64,000 bases of DNA from JACVRW01 sp963835705 (GCA_963835705.1 CAWIGR010000020.1:124001-188000), one strand, 5' to 3'; counted from the stretch's first letter, positions 27,764 to 36,262 are shown. A program made the numbers and translations. The notes: generated by a model from the sequence alone, not told the origin.

Positions 27764-28576
27764 ATGAGTGCCCAGGTCCTCGCCATCCCCCCAGGTCCCA
27801 GCGGTCTGTCCGAGGGCCGTGGCTTCGTCGACCGCGCCCTCTCGGAAGCGGGCTTCGACGCCGGGACGCGATACCAGATCACCGTCGCCACGAACGAGGC
27901 GGTGTCGAACGCCATCGAGCACGGCACCCCGTGCGACGACGGCCTCTTCCACCTGGCGGCGACCACGGAGGACGGGTCCTTCGTGTTCTCCGTTCGAGAC
28001 TGCGGCGAGTTCGAGGACTCCGCTCCGACGGCGGTGGACCCCGTCGTCGAGCGCGGGCGCGGGTTCGCCTGCATGAACCTGCTCATGGACGACGTGCGGC
28101 TCGACGCGCATCCCGGCGAGACGGTCCTGCGGCTCGCGAAGCGGCTCCCCGGAACCCCGCCTCCGGCCGAGGAGACCGAGCCCGCGGCGGCCGAGCACAA
28201 CGTCCGCGTGATTCGCGAGATCTTCGACGCGTTCGCGGCGCGCGACGTGGCGCGAACGATGGAGTTCGTCGATCGCGGGGTGATGATGGAGCCGCTGTCC
28301 ACCCCGGTCGAGCGGCGCACTCCGTACCTCGGCATCAGCGGCCTGCGGCGCTATCTCCAGGACCTGGACGAGACTTGGGATGAGTTCGACGTGACGATCG
28401 CGACGATTCGCCTCCACGGCGCCTACGTCGTGGCGATCGGCGACGTCCGCGCACGGCGACCGGGCCTCGTGGCCGACGGCCCGGTGGGCTTTGCCTTCAA
28501 GCTCCGCGACGGGAAGGTCGTGTGGGCGAAGATCTACAGGACCGGGGAGGAGGCGCTGGCCGCGGCGGGCGCCTGA
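27764..28576 (+). CDS. Anti-sigma-type ATPase (RsbW-like) fused to an NTF2/SnoaL-like domain
   Basis: A 270-aa fusion. Residues 1-130 are a GHKL ATPase of the RsbW/SpoIIAB kind: N-box NEAVSNAIEHG, a weak D-box RDCGEFEDS and G-box GRGFACMNLLMDDVRL. Residues about 145-268 form an alpha+beta NTF2-like cone (VRVIREIFDAFAARDVARTM, YVVAIGDVRARR, AFKLRDGKVVWAKIY). Such ATPases phosphorylate anti-anti-sigma factors or sequester sigma factors; the NTF2 domain may bind a small ligand as sensor. ATG at 27764 starts just after the divergent ligase. No sigma factor or STAS partner lies nearby. Confidence 0.8.
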   Translation: MSAQVLAIPPGPSGLSEGRGFVDRALSEAGFDAGTRYQITVATNEAVSNAIEHGTPCDDGLFHLAATTEDGSFVFSVRDCGEFEDSAPTAVDPVVERGRGFACMNLLMDDVRLDAHPGETVLRLAKRLPGTPPPAEETEPAAAEHNVRVIREIFDAFAARDVARTMEFVDRGVMMEPLSTPVERRTPYLGISGLRRYLQDLDETWDEFDVTIATIRLHGAYVVAIGDVRARRPGLVADGPVGFAFKLRDGKVVWAKIYRTGEEALAAAGA

Positions 28577-28594
28577 CCTGCCGGGCTTGGAGCG

Positions 28595-29044
28595 CTACCC
28601 CCCGGGGCGAGCCGCCTCGAGCGTGCGCTCGAGGTTGTCGAAGGCCTTGCCCCACCCGTCCTCGTGCGAGCGCACGGACGCCTCGTCCCACAGTCCGCTG
28701 TGGGTGAAGCGCACCGTGGTGGCGCCCTCGACCTCCTCGAAGTCGAGCTCGATCAGCTGCCGCGTGTCGTCACCGTCCCAGATCCAGGTGAACGCCAGGC
28801 GAGTCGGCGGGTCGATCTCCGTGTAGCGGCCGCCGCCGCCGTACTCGACGTCCTCGTGGGGGTTTCGCATGACCACCCGTACGGTGCCGCCCAGGCGCAG
28901 GTCGACCTCGGCCACCGTGGTCTCCCAGTCGTGCTCGGCGTGCCACCAGCGCCGCATCACCTCCTCGCTGGTCCACGCGTCGAACACCGCCTGGGCGGGC
29001 GCCTGGAAGGTGCGCTCCATGCGGAGCGTCTCGTTGGCGCTCAC
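28595..29044 (-). CDS. SRPBCC/AHSA1-type START-fold protein
   Basis: A 149-aa protein of the Aha1-C/SRPBCC fold, a deep hydrophobic pocket that binds lipids or small ligands. Seen are MERTFQAPAQAVFDAWTSEE, RRWWHAEH, and the C-terminal THSGLWDEASVRSHEDGWGK helix. GTG at 29044 is preferred because it overlaps the stop of the upstream small gene in GTGA; a longer reading from 29086 adds 14 poorly conserved residues. Last gene of a four-gene operon led by an ArsR repressor; ArsR-SRPBCC pairs are a recurrent arrangement in actinobacteria. Confidence 0.88.
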   Translation of the reverse strand: MSANETLRMERTFQAPAQAVFDAWTSEEVMRRWWHAEHDWETTVAEVDLRLGGTVRVVMRNPHEDVEYGGGGRYTEIDPPTRLAFTWIWDGDDTRQLIELDFEEVEGATTVRFTHSGLWDEASVRSHEDGWGKAFDNLERTLEAARPGG

Positions 29045-29172
29045 GTGCCGGGCTCCCGTCGGCGTCGCACGCGCAGCATTATCCACGCGCGCGCCGCCAC
29101 CAGGCCGGCCCCGGCGCCGGTCACCGACGGAAGGATCTCCTCCAGGGGCACGCCTCCCACGTGCGCGATCAC
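29041..29172 (-). CDS. Small membrane protein in the ArsR operon (43 aa)
   Basis: GTG at 29172 overlaps the DUF899 stop (GTGA) and its own TGA overlaps the next GTG (GTGA). The peptide has a short polar lead (IAHVGGVPLEEILPSVT), one hydrophobic stretch (AGAGLVAARAWIML) and a basic end (RVRRRREPGT), the positive-inside layout of a single-pass membrane protein. The precise double overlap, with both neighbours read in other frames, is the main support. It is too short to assign to a family. Confidence 0.55.
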   Translation of the reverse strand: MIAHVGGVPLEEILPSVTGAGAGLVAARAWIMLRVRRRREPGT

Positions 29173-29843
29173 GCGGCGGTGCCGTACTGGTCGTGGTAGT
29201 CCCACCACTGATACGGCGCGGTCTGCGGGTAGCCCTCCGGCGAGTCCTCCCACTCCTCCTGACGCCCGAGCGCCGTGATGTCGAGGTAGGCCCACGTGGT
29301 CCCCATCGCCTCGTCGCCGCGGCTGCTGATGAAGTAGGTACGGAAGAGCTTGTCGCCCTCGCGGAAGAACGCGTTGGTGCCGTGCCACTCGCCCACGCCG
29401 AAGTCGGCGTCGAAGCTGTCCGTGACCGTGTACCACGGGATCTGCTCCCAGCCCATCTGCGTCTTCAAGCGCTGGATCTCCGGCTGGGGGGCGCGAGAGA
29501 CGAAGGCGAGCGTGGTGTCGCGCGCGTTCAGATGAGCGAGGTGAGCGACCTGATCGGCGAGGAACGAGCAGCCGCCGCAGCCGCGCTCGGGATAGCTGTC
29601 CATGCCGGGGTCGAAGAAGAAGCGGTACACGACCAGCTGGCGCCGTCCCTCGAACAGGTCGACCAGGCTCGCCGGCCCGTCCGGGCCCTCGAAGGCGTAC
29701 TCCTTCTCAACCGCCATCCACGGCGCCCGGCGGCGCTCGGCGGCCAGGGCATCGCGGGCGCGGGTCAGCTCCTTCTCCTTCACCAGCATTTCCTCGTGCG
29801 CGGCCTCCCATTCCTGCTGCGACACGACGGGCGGGGTGTTCAT
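29169..29843 (-). CDS. DUF899 thioredoxin-like protein
   Basis: A 224-aa protein of the DUF899 family, thioredoxin-fold proteins often found with SRPBCC and ArsR genes. Visible are PWMAVEKEYAFEGPDG, LVVYRFFFDPGMD, the Cys-bearing loop YPERGCGGCSFLADQVAHL in place of a classical CxxC at this point, and the C-terminal aromatic block QWWDYHDQYG. ATG at 29843 overlaps the ArsR stop (ATGA). Redox or resistance role is inferred from the fold only; no enzymatic activity is established for the family that I can name. Confidence 0.85.
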   Translation of the reverse strand: MNTPPVVSQQEWEAAHEEMLVKEKELTRARDALAAERRRAPWMAVEKEYAFEGPDGPASLVDLFEGRRQLVVYRFFFDPGMDSYPERGCGGCSFLADQVAHLAHLNARDTTLAFVSRAPQPEIQRLKTQMGWEQIPWYTVTDSFDADFGVGEWHGTNAFFREGDKLFRTYFISSRGDEAMGTTWAYLDITALGRQEEWEDSPEGYPQTAPYQWWDYHDQYGTAA

Positions 29844-30154
29844 TTCGGCTCTTCCTCCTTGAGGTACTCGTCGACTACGTCGAACAGGCGCCCCCACAGG
29901 GCGCGCTGGCGATCCATCCAATCGGCCGCCTCGCCGAGCGCATGCGTGTCGAGCGAGAGCCGGTGTGTCCGGCCCTCGACCACGCGCGTCACGACCCCGG
30001 TCTCCTCCAGAACCCTCAGGTGCTTCGAGATCGCGGGCTTGGACACCCCGAAGCCGCCGGTGGCGTCGCCCACCGTCGCCGGGCCCTCGGCGAGGCGCTC
30101 GACGATGCCTCTGCGGATCGGGTGCGAAAGCGCCTTGAACGGATCGTTAACCAC
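29840..30154 (-). CDS. ArsR-family winged-helix repressor
   Basis: A 104-aa ArsR/SmtB-type regulator: DPFKALSHPIRRGIVERLAE, recognition helix region GVSKPAISKHLRVLEETGVV, wing THRLSLD, then the helix DWMDRQRALWGRLFDVVDEY used for dimerisation. No Cys metal site is visible, so it belongs to the non-metal-sensing group common before SRPBCC genes. GTG at 30154 is the first start at the family N-terminus and lies inside a GTTAAC inverted repeat. It heads the operon ArsR - DUF899 - small membrane protein - SRPBCC, all with 4-bp overlaps, so autorepression would control all four. Confidence 0.88.
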   Translation of the reverse strand: MVNDPFKALSHPIRRGIVERLAEGPATVGDATGGFGVSKPAISKHLRVLEETGVVTRVVEGRTHRLSLDTHALGEAADWMDRQRALWGRLFDVVDEYLKEEEPK

Positions 30155-30176
30155 TGGGTTAACACTACCACGCGTT
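30146..30176. promoter_or_regulatory. GTTAAC repeats at the ArsR start (putative operator)
   Basis: GTTAAC occurs at 30146-30151 and 30158-30163 with six bases between, forming an inverted repeat over the ArsR start codon, and a related GCGTTA/GTTAAC half lies at 30170-30176. The divergent genes ArsR and glycosyltransferase are only 27 bp apart, so a protein bound here would affect both. The AT-rich sites stand out against the GC-rich surroundings. Confidence 0.5.
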
Positions 30177-30181
30177 AGCTT

Positions 30182-31354
30182 GTGAGCACTTTGCGGATCC
30201 TCTTCGCCTCGACCCGCGGCGCCGGCCACTTCAATCCGCTGGTGCCGTTCATCGAGGCGGCCCTTCGTGAAGGACACGAGATTCTCGTCGTCGCGCCGCC
30301 TGACCTCGCCGGCTCGGTCGAGCGCGCCGGCTATCCGTTCCGGCCGTGCGATGTGCCGCCCGAGCACCTGCTCGGCCCGACCTGGGGGCGCGTGCAGACG
30401 GCGCCCACGCCCGAGGCGGCGGACGCCATCGTCGTCGGAGAGATCTTCGGCAGCCTCAACGTGGAGGCGGCCCTCCCTCGCATGCGCTCGGCGTGCGAGG
30501 AATGGCGACCCGGCCTGCTCATCCGAGAGCCGTCGGAGTACGCCTCCGCGATGGTCGCCGAGGCGCTCGCGATTCCGCACGCCCGGGTGGCGATCGGCCT
30601 GGCGTCCGTCGAGCGGGAGATGACCGAGATCGCAAGACCGGCGATCGAGCAGCGCTCGCCGGGGATCGCGGAAGCCATCGCCGCATCGCCCTATCTCACC
30701 CTGTTCCCTGCCTCGCTCGAGGATTCCGGGGCCCCTCAGCCGCGGGATACCCGCCGGTTTCGCGATCCCGCCTCGGATGCACCGGCCGGAGCGCTCGGCG
30801 AGTGGTGGCCGGGAGACGATCGCCCCATGGTCTACCTCAGCTTCGGGAGCGTCACGGGCGGCCTGCCGATGGCTGCCGCCCTCTATCGCTCGGCGCTCGA
30901 GGCGGTGGGGCAGGTCCCGGCACGGGTGCTCGTGACCGTCGGCAACGAGCTCGACCTGGAGGCGCTCGGCCCGCCGCCGCCGAACGTGCACCTGACCCGG
31001 TGGGTGCCCCAGGCCGACGCGTTTGCAGAGGCGAGCCTGGTCGTCTGCCATGGCGGCGCGGGAACCACGCTGGGCGCGCTGGCCGCGGGCCTGCCGCTCG
31101 TGGTCGTGCCGCTGTTCGCCGACCAGCCGCCGAATGCGAAGCGGGTCGCCGAGGTGGGAGCCGGCCTGGTCGTCAAGCCCCTACGCGAAGGCCCCTCGCC
31201 GGCAATGCCGAGCGCGATCGACCCCGGGATGCTTTGCAACGCGATCCAGACCGGCCTGCAAGACGAGTCACTGGCACGCAGCGCACAGGCGATCGCGGGC
31301 GAGATGCGTGCGCTGCCTGCCGTGGACGGCGCGCTGAAGTCGCTGGTCGCGTGA
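30182..31354 (+). CDS. GT1-family glycosyltransferase (macrolide/MGT type)
   Basis: A 390-aa GT-B fold enzyme. N-terminal acceptor domain with ILFASTRGAGHFNPLVPF; C-terminal donor domain with YLSFGSVTGG, WVPQADAF and the nucleotide-sugar loop CHGGAGTTLGALAAGLPLVV followed by FADQPPNAKRV. These enzymes transfer a sugar from NDP-sugar to small lipophilic acceptors (macrolides, flavonoids, sterols). GTG at 30182 lies 27 bp from the divergent ArsR start and has almost no leader, so it may be translated leaderless. Acceptor unknown; a role in detoxifying a ligand sensed by the ArsR regulator is inference. Confidence 0.9.
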   Translation: MSTLRILFASTRGAGHFNPLVPFIEAALREGHEILVVAPPDLAGSVERAGYPFRPCDVPPEHLLGPTWGRVQTAPTPEAADAIVVGEIFGSLNVEAALPRMRSACEEWRPGLLIREPSEYASAMVAEALAIPHARVAIGLASVEREMTEIARPAIEQRSPGIAEAIAASPYLTLFPASLEDSGAPQPRDTRRFRDPASDAPAGALGEWWPGDDRPMVYLSFGSVTGGLPMAAALYRSALEAVGQVPARVLVTVGNELDLEALGPPPPNVHLTRWVPQADAFAEASLVVCHGGAGTTLGALAAGLPLVVVPLFADQPPNAKRVAEVGAGLVVKPLREGPSPAMPSAIDPGMLCNAIQTGLQDESLARSAQAIAGEMRALPAVDGALKSLVA

Positions 31355-31534
31355 CCCTCTTTCAGCGGGGCCGTCGAGCTCCGGGCGCCGGCGGCCTGAC
31401 ACCCTCGGCCCGCACGTCCACCAGCGACAGCGTCATCCCGATGACGAGGGTGTTGCTCCGAAGTGCCAGGTCCGCGTAGAGCGATCTCTGGGCAGAGGTT
31501 GAGCCGAGCTGAAGAACCGCGGCCTGCTGGGCAC

Positions 31535-31884
31535 CTAGTCCGACCCCCCCGCATCTGGTTGGGCTCGTTGCTGGTTGGTCTGCGCCGGGCCGGGTCCGGG
31601 GCGGGTAAGGGTGTGGTTGGGAGCGAGGCGTTGAAACCTCACGCCTGCCCCCCTCGCTCGCGAAATCGGGAGGTCTTGGTCGGTAGACGGTCAAAACCTC
31701 CCGGGCGCGGCTACCGAGGAGCGCCTTCGGGAGGTTATGCTCGTCCGGGCCACCCGGAACGGGGACCCCGCGTGCGCGGACGAGTTGGCGCAACGCCTCG
31801 GGGCATCACCCTCTCACCGCCCGACACCGCCGGCGAGGCGGGTCCCTTGGAGCCCAACGCTAAGCAAGAGGGGGGTCCGACTAG
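31535..31884. repeat. Dispersed structured element, copy B (about 350 bp)
   Basis: Second copy of the element at 4608-4946, same orientation. Ends are inverted repeats: CTAGTCCGACCCCCC (31535-31549) against GGGGGGTCCGACTAG (31870-31884), 14 of 15 pairing, and GTTGGGCTC (31558-31566) against GAGCCCAAC (31850-31858). The central hairpin is GGGAGGT (31668-31674) with CAAAACCTCCC (31692-31702). It lies about 150 bp past the stop of the Nramp gene, just as copy A follows the MmpL gene. The flanks 31355-31534 and 31885-32035 hold no recognisable gene; a minus-strand frame running through 31362-31793 is not conserved across both copies. Confidence 0.7.
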
Positions 31885-32035
31885 TCGCGAGCCGAGTGCT
31901 CGCGCTGAAGTCGCGGGGCGCCTGAACCGGCAGCCGGCGCCCTTCGCCCGGTCAGGCCAGTCCGAGCGCGTATGCCCCCCGACCATCGCGCCCCACCCGC
32001 CCAGGCCTACGAGCACCCGAGCCATGAGCGCCGCG

Positions 32036-33481
32036 TCAGAACAGGTTCCCGAACTGGTCGATCGCGACGATCGTGGAGGTCACGCCCAGCAGCAGGATGG
32101 CGAACACGATGATCCCCAGCCGGTATCCCCTGAGCTTGAGCTCGGTCGGCAGGTAGCGGCGGTTCGTGACCACCAGCAGGCACGAGTACACCACCATGAT
32201 GACCCCGCCCAGCACCGTGGAGATCGTCACGAGCACCAGCGGCTGATCGAAGCCGAGCAGAAGGATCGCGCTGCCCACGATCACCATCGTCCACACCACC
32301 ATGAAGTAGAGGCGGCTCTCGGTCCAGCGGCGGCTGCCCTCCGTGTAGCCGCATCGGACCACGTCGGCCACCAGGCGGGCGACGTAGTCGATGATGCCCA
32401 GCGCCCCCGCGAACAGGCTCACCGCCCCGATCACGAGGAAGAGGGTGCCGAACCAGTTGCCCACCTGCTCGTCGAGCACGCTGGCCTCGAGCGAGATGAA
32501 GTCGAAGCCGCTCTCGTCCGGCAGGTCGGGGTTGCCGTACACCGTCGAGTAGGCCACCAGCGAGAAGACGCCGATCGAGAGGATCGCCACCACCGCGAAG
32601 GAGATGAGCTGCTCGAGGTTCGCCAGGCGCCACCACTCGCGCCAGCGCGACATGTTCTCCTCGTCACGCGGGAAGCCGTAGCGCTGGCCCGAGGCCGCAG
32701 CCTCCTCCTCGCCGGTGATCGGCGACACGATGCGCGGCGCGTACTTCCCCATGCCGAAGCCCTTGTCGCGGATCCAGTTGCTCTGGACGAGGTTGTTCGC
32801 GCCGCCGGCGCCGGCCGCAGCCAGCGCACCGACGAGGATCGCGAGGTCGACCTCGCTCGGGAAGGTGCCGAAGCTCGTGATCACCTGGCTCGTGTCGCTG
32901 TACGCCGTCGCGGTGATCGCGGCGACGAGCGCGATCACGACGAACACGAGGATCGCCCCGACCTTGAGGAACTGGAGCCGCTCGACGGTCTGGTAGACGA
33001 CCGGCGAGCTCGTGAGGGTGATGCCGATGGCGAGCAGCGCCGCCACGGCGATCACCACCGGGTCGCCGCCGCCGAAGGCGAAGGTCGCCACCGTCGCCGC
33101 GCTCGTCGCCCAGCCCGGCCACGTCGTCGCGAGCAGCGCCATCAGCACGATGATCAGCCCCAGGGGCTTCCACAGCCGCTGAAAACCGGTCATCGCCGTC
33201 TGGCCGGTCGCGAGCGTGTAGCGCTCGATCTCCATGTTGATGAAGAACTGGACGAGGACGCCCACCACGGCCGCCCACAGGAACGTGAGACCGGCTGTGG
33301 ACGCGATGTAGGGGTAGAGGATGTACTCGCCGCTCGCGACTCCGACGCCGACCAGGATGATGCTCGGACCGATCAGCTTGCGCAGCCGGCCGGGCTTGGG
33401 CAGCTCACGTACGAGCTCCCGCTGCGGATCGGCCCGCTCGGTTGTCGTGGGGCGGTCCTCCAAAGTGCGTGCCGTGGTCAC
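32036..33481 (-). CDS. Nramp-related membrane transporter
   Basis: A 481-aa protein with about eleven membrane helices and the Nramp/APC-type order of segments (IGPSIILVGVGVASGEYILY first helix; MEIERYTLATGQTA; WATSAATVATFAFGGGDP). The metal-binding DPGN of helix 1 is replaced by VASGEY and the MPH of helix 6 is not found (AAAGAGGANNLVQSNWIRDK instead). It therefore belongs to a divergent branch of the Nramp family and may not move Mn or Fe. ATG at 33481 follows the QsuB stop by 31 bp on the same strand, so it may be the last gene of the quinate operon, perhaps a carrier for an aromatic acid or ion. Confidence 0.8.
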   Translation of the reverse strand: MTTARTLEDRPTTTERADPQRELVRELPKPGRLRKLIGPSIILVGVGVASGEYILYPYIASTAGLTFLWAAVVGVLVQFFINMEIERYTLATGQTAMTGFQRLWKPLGLIIVLMALLATTWPGWATSAATVATFAFGGGDPVVIAVAALLAIGITLTSSPVVYQTVERLQFLKVGAILVFVVIALVAAITATAYSDTSQVITSFGTFPSEVDLAILVGALAAAGAGGANNLVQSNWIRDKGFGMGKYAPRIVSPITGEEEAAASGQRYGFPRDEENMSRWREWWRLANLEQLISFAVVAILSIGVFSLVAYSTVYGNPDLPDESGFDFISLEASVLDEQVGNWFGTLFLVIGAVSLFAGALGIIDYVARLVADVVRCGYTEGSRRWTESRLYFMVVWTMVIVGSAILLLGFDQPLVLVTISTVLGGVIMVVYSCLLVVTNRRYLPTELKLRGYRLGIIVFAILLLGVTSTIVAIDQFGNLF

Positions 33482-33512
33482 CTGGCTCTCCCTCTCCTCG
33501 TTGCCTCAGACG

Positions 33513-35330
33513 TCATGCCCGCTGTGTCTCCCGGGCCGGGCGCAGCTGCGCCGCCAGCCGCACGGGCGAGTTCGCCGCTCCGTAGCCCTCGTACGAGCCG
33601 CGCCGCTCGACGACCTCGAAGAACAGGCGGCCGCCGGCCATCTCCGTGAAGAAGTGGAGGAACTCGCCGGACGCGTCGGCGTCGTAGAGCACTCCGTGCT
33701 CGCGCAGGTCCTCCAGCAGGTCGTCCTCGATCTGCATGCGCGCCGCGAGGTCGTCGTAGTAGTTGTCGGGAATGGAAAGCAGCGGCGCCCCGCTTTCACG
33801 CATCCGGTGGGCCGCGGCGAGCGCGTCGTCGGTGGCGAATGCCACGTGCTGGAGCTCTCCCAGCGGTCCGTGGGCCCCGGTGCCGAGCCGCGGCACGGTC
33901 AGCGCCAGACGCAGCCGGCCGGCCGGGTCGCTCACCGCCCGGCTGCGCAGGAGGCCGTCGGGTCCCGCGAGGTCCTGGCTCTCGTGCGGCTGCAGGTCGA
34001 GCACCGAGCGGTAGAAGAGCGCCGCCTCGTCGAAGTAGTCGAACGGCTGAGCGAGGACGACGTGGTCGATGGCCCGCACGAGCGCGCCGCCGCTGGGGTT
34101 CGGCTCGAGCTCCACGAAGTCGCGGAGCCAGTCCTCTCCGCCGGCATCGGTCCGGCAGAAGAAGATCGAGGTGTCGTCGGGCGCTGCGATCGCCCACAGC
34201 TCGGCCTCTCCGGGACCGCGCCGGCGATCCAGAACCGAGGCCAAGAGCGCCTCGGCGCGCTCCAACGAGCCCGCGGGGCGTGCGCTCTCCACTCCCAGCG
34301 CCACCACAAGCGGATCGCTCTCCGTCCGTTCGTCGCCGTGGTTCAGCAGCACCCGGGCGTCTCCCTGCTGCCACAGCTGCACCGGCTTCGACCGGTGCGG
34401 CCCGACGTGCGCGAAGCCCAGCGCCTCGAGCAGCCGTTCGGTGTCGGGGCCGGACTCCGGGGTCACGGCAAGCTCGGCGAAGGCGTATCCGAGCAGTTGC
34501 TCCGGGGGCGGCAGGCGCCGCTCGCCGAGCGAGTCCTCGAGGACCAAGAGCGATCGCATCGCGTCGACGGCGATCCGGTCGGGGTCGGCCTCGCGGAAGA
34601 CGTCGTTGAAGACCTCGAGGGACAGGGGCCCCTCGTACCCGGCGGCCCTCACATGCCCGACGAAGCCGGTCAGGTCGAACTGACCCTGACCGGGCAGGCA
34701 GCGGTAGTGGCGACTCCACTGCAGCACGTCCATCGCGATCAGCGGGGCGTCGGCCAGCTGGAGGAAGAAGATCTTGTCGCCCGGGATGTCCCTGATCCCG
34801 CTCGGGTCGCTGCCCCGGGACAGGATGTGAAACGAATCGAGGCAGGTGCCGAGCGCGGGGTGGTCTCCCATCTCGACGATCCGCCAGGCGTCCCGGTAGT
34901 CGTTGACGTGCGTTCCCCACGCGAGCGCCTCGAAGGCGATCCGGATGCCGCGCCGGCTCGCCTCCTCGGCCAGCCGCCTCAGCTGCTCAGCCGAGAGCGC
35001 CGGATCGGCGATCGCATCGGGCGCGACGTTCGAGCACACGAGCAGCGTGTCGGCGCCCAGCTTCTCCATCACGTCGAGCTTCATGCGCGCGCGCCGCAGG
35101 TTGCGCTCGAACGCCGCCGGGCCGACCCCTTCGAAGTCGCGGAAGGGCTGATACATCCGGATCTCGAGCCCCAGCTCCGCCGCTCGCTCGCGGACCTCCG
35201 CGGGACGGAGCGGCGAGGCGATCAGATCGGGCTCGAACAGCTCCACCGAGTCGAAGCCGGCCCTGGCGGCAGCCGTGAGCTTCTCCTCCAGGGATCCGCT
35301 CAGGGAGACGGTGGCGATCGCGGTGCTCAC
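33513..35330 (-). CDS. qsuB: 3-dehydroshikimate dehydratase with C-terminal HPPD-like domain (QsuB type)
   Basis: A 605-aa two-part enzyme. Residues 1-270 form a sugar-phosphate-isomerase-type TIM barrel (GFDSVELFEPD, IAFEALAWGTHVNDY, LGTCLDSFHILSRG, LSLEVFNDVF), which in QsuB dehydrates 3-dehydroshikimate to protocatechuate. Residues about 290-605 form two VOC units like 4-hydroxyphenylpyruvate dioxygenase, with all three iron ligand positions: IDHVVLAQ (His), LQHVAFAT (His), FFEVVERRG (Glu). GTG at 35330 overlaps the qsuD stop (GTGA); the open frame upstream is shadow. With qsuD it converts quinate/shikimate to protocatechuate. Confidence 0.9.
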   Translation of the reverse strand: MSTAIATVSLSGSLEEKLTAAARAGFDSVELFEPDLIASPLRPAEVRERAAELGLEIRMYQPFRDFEGVGPAAFERNLRRARMKLDVMEKLGADTLLVCSNVAPDAIADPALSAEQLRRLAEEASRRGIRIAFEALAWGTHVNDYRDAWRIVEMGDHPALGTCLDSFHILSRGSDPSGIRDIPGDKIFFLQLADAPLIAMDVLQWSRHYRCLPGQGQFDLTGFVGHVRAAGYEGPLSLEVFNDVFREADPDRIAVDAMRSLLVLEDSLGERRLPPPEQLLGYAFAELAVTPESGPDTERLLEALGFAHVGPHRSKPVQLWQQGDARVLLNHGDERTESDPLVVALGVESARPAGSLERAEALLASVLDRRRGPGEAELWAIAAPDDTSIFFCRTDAGGEDWLRDFVELEPNPSGGALVRAIDHVVLAQPFDYFDEAALFYRSVLDLQPHESQDLAGPDGLLRSRAVSDPAGRLRLALTVPRLGTGAHGPLGELQHVAFATDDALAAAHRMRESGAPLLSIPDNYYDDLAARMQIEDDLLEDLREHGVLYDADASGEFLHFFTEMAGGRLFFEVVERRGSYEGYGAANSPVRLAAQLRPARETQRA

Positions 35331-36211
35331 GCGGCCTCCTTCGCCAGGCCGAGCAGCTCGTCCACGTGCCGCAACATCCGGTCGCGGTCCGGGCGCGCGC
35401 CCGTGAACAGCTCCAGCGCGCCGGCGGCTTGGAGGGCGACCATGGCCGAGCCGTCGAGCGTCCGGCAACCGCGGTCGCGAGCGTCCTCGAGGAGCCTCGT
35501 CTCGATAGGCGCGTACACGAGCTCCGCGACCCACAGCTCCGGATGCAGCAGCTCGGCGGGCACGGCGGTACCCGGGTGGGCCGCCATCCCGGTCGGGGTC
35601 GCGTGAATCAGGCCGTCCGCCTCTGCCAGAAGGCCCCCCAGGGCCGCCATCTCGGCGGCGCTCGCCGCGTCTGCGCCGAAGCGCCGCCCGAGCACCTCGA
35701 CGAGCTCCTCGGCTCGGCCCGGCTCGGCGTCCAGGACGACTGCGGAACGGGCGCCGAGGGAAAGGATCGCGTGCCCGACGGCGGTGCCGGCCCCTCCCGC
35801 CCCGAGCAGGACGACCCGGTCCATTCGGACGCCCGGCAGCCGGCGCGCGAAGGCGTCTTGGAACCCGTCGCAATCCGTGTTGTGGCCGACCAGCCGCCCG
35901 GAGCCGAACAGGATCGTGTTCACCGCTCCCAGCGTCGTGGCTTCCGGTGAGAGCTCGTCGAGCTCGGGCACCACGAGCTGCTTGCACGGATGCGTCACGT
36001 TCAGGCCGCGCAGGCCGTCTCGCTGCGCGTCGCGCAGCAGCTCTCCGACCTCCGAAGGGTCCCGGCCCAGCTCGTCCAGATCGAAGAGGAGGTAGGAGTA
36101 GTCGAAGCCGAGCAAGGAGGCCTCTCGCTCGTGCAGAGCCGGGCTCAGCGACTCGCCGATCCCGGAGCCGACCAACCCGACGACGAGCCTGTCGTCATGC
36201 CTCGCACGCAA
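35327..36211 (-). CDS. qsuD: Quinate/shikimate dehydrogenase (AroE/QsuD family)
   Basis: A 294-aa shikimate dehydrogenase-fold enzyme: substrate loop IGESLSPALHERE, catalytic Lys in NVTHPCKQ, catalytic Asp in GHNTDCDGF, Rossmann loop LLGAGGAGTAVGHAI without the basic NADP patch, then HATPTGMAAHPGTAVP and YAPIETRLL. Lack of an NRT/R motif after the Rossmann strand (VVLDAEPGRAEEL) favours NAD use and hence the catabolic QsuD role, supported by the coupled qsuB. TTG at 36211 is used because no ATG or GTG lies in frame before the first conserved strand. A purine-rich AAGGAGG run lies 13 bp upstream. Confidence 0.88.
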   Translation of the reverse strand: MRARHDDRLVVGLVGSGIGESLSPALHEREASLLGFDYSYLLFDLDELGRDPSEVGELLRDAQRDGLRGLNVTHPCKQLVVPELDELSPEATTLGAVNTILFGSGRLVGHNTDCDGFQDAFARRLPGVRMDRVVLLGAGGAGTAVGHAILSLGARSAVVLDAEPGRAEELVEVLGRRFGADAASAAEMAALGGLLAEADGLIHATPTGMAAHPGTAVPAELLHPELWVAELVYAPIETRLLEDARDRGCRTLDGSAMVALQAAGALELFTGARPDRDRMLRHVDELLGLAKEAA

Positions 36212-36262
36212 GCCTCCGGTCCCTCCTCCTTCTCCTGTTCCTGCTGCTCCTCGCAGCTAATG

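Noticed and set aside
31362..31540. Minus-strand peptide GSTSAQRSLYADLALRSNTL between the glycosyltransferase and element B
   Set aside because: Protein-like composition, but no start codon with ribosome site outside the repeat element; left unannotated.
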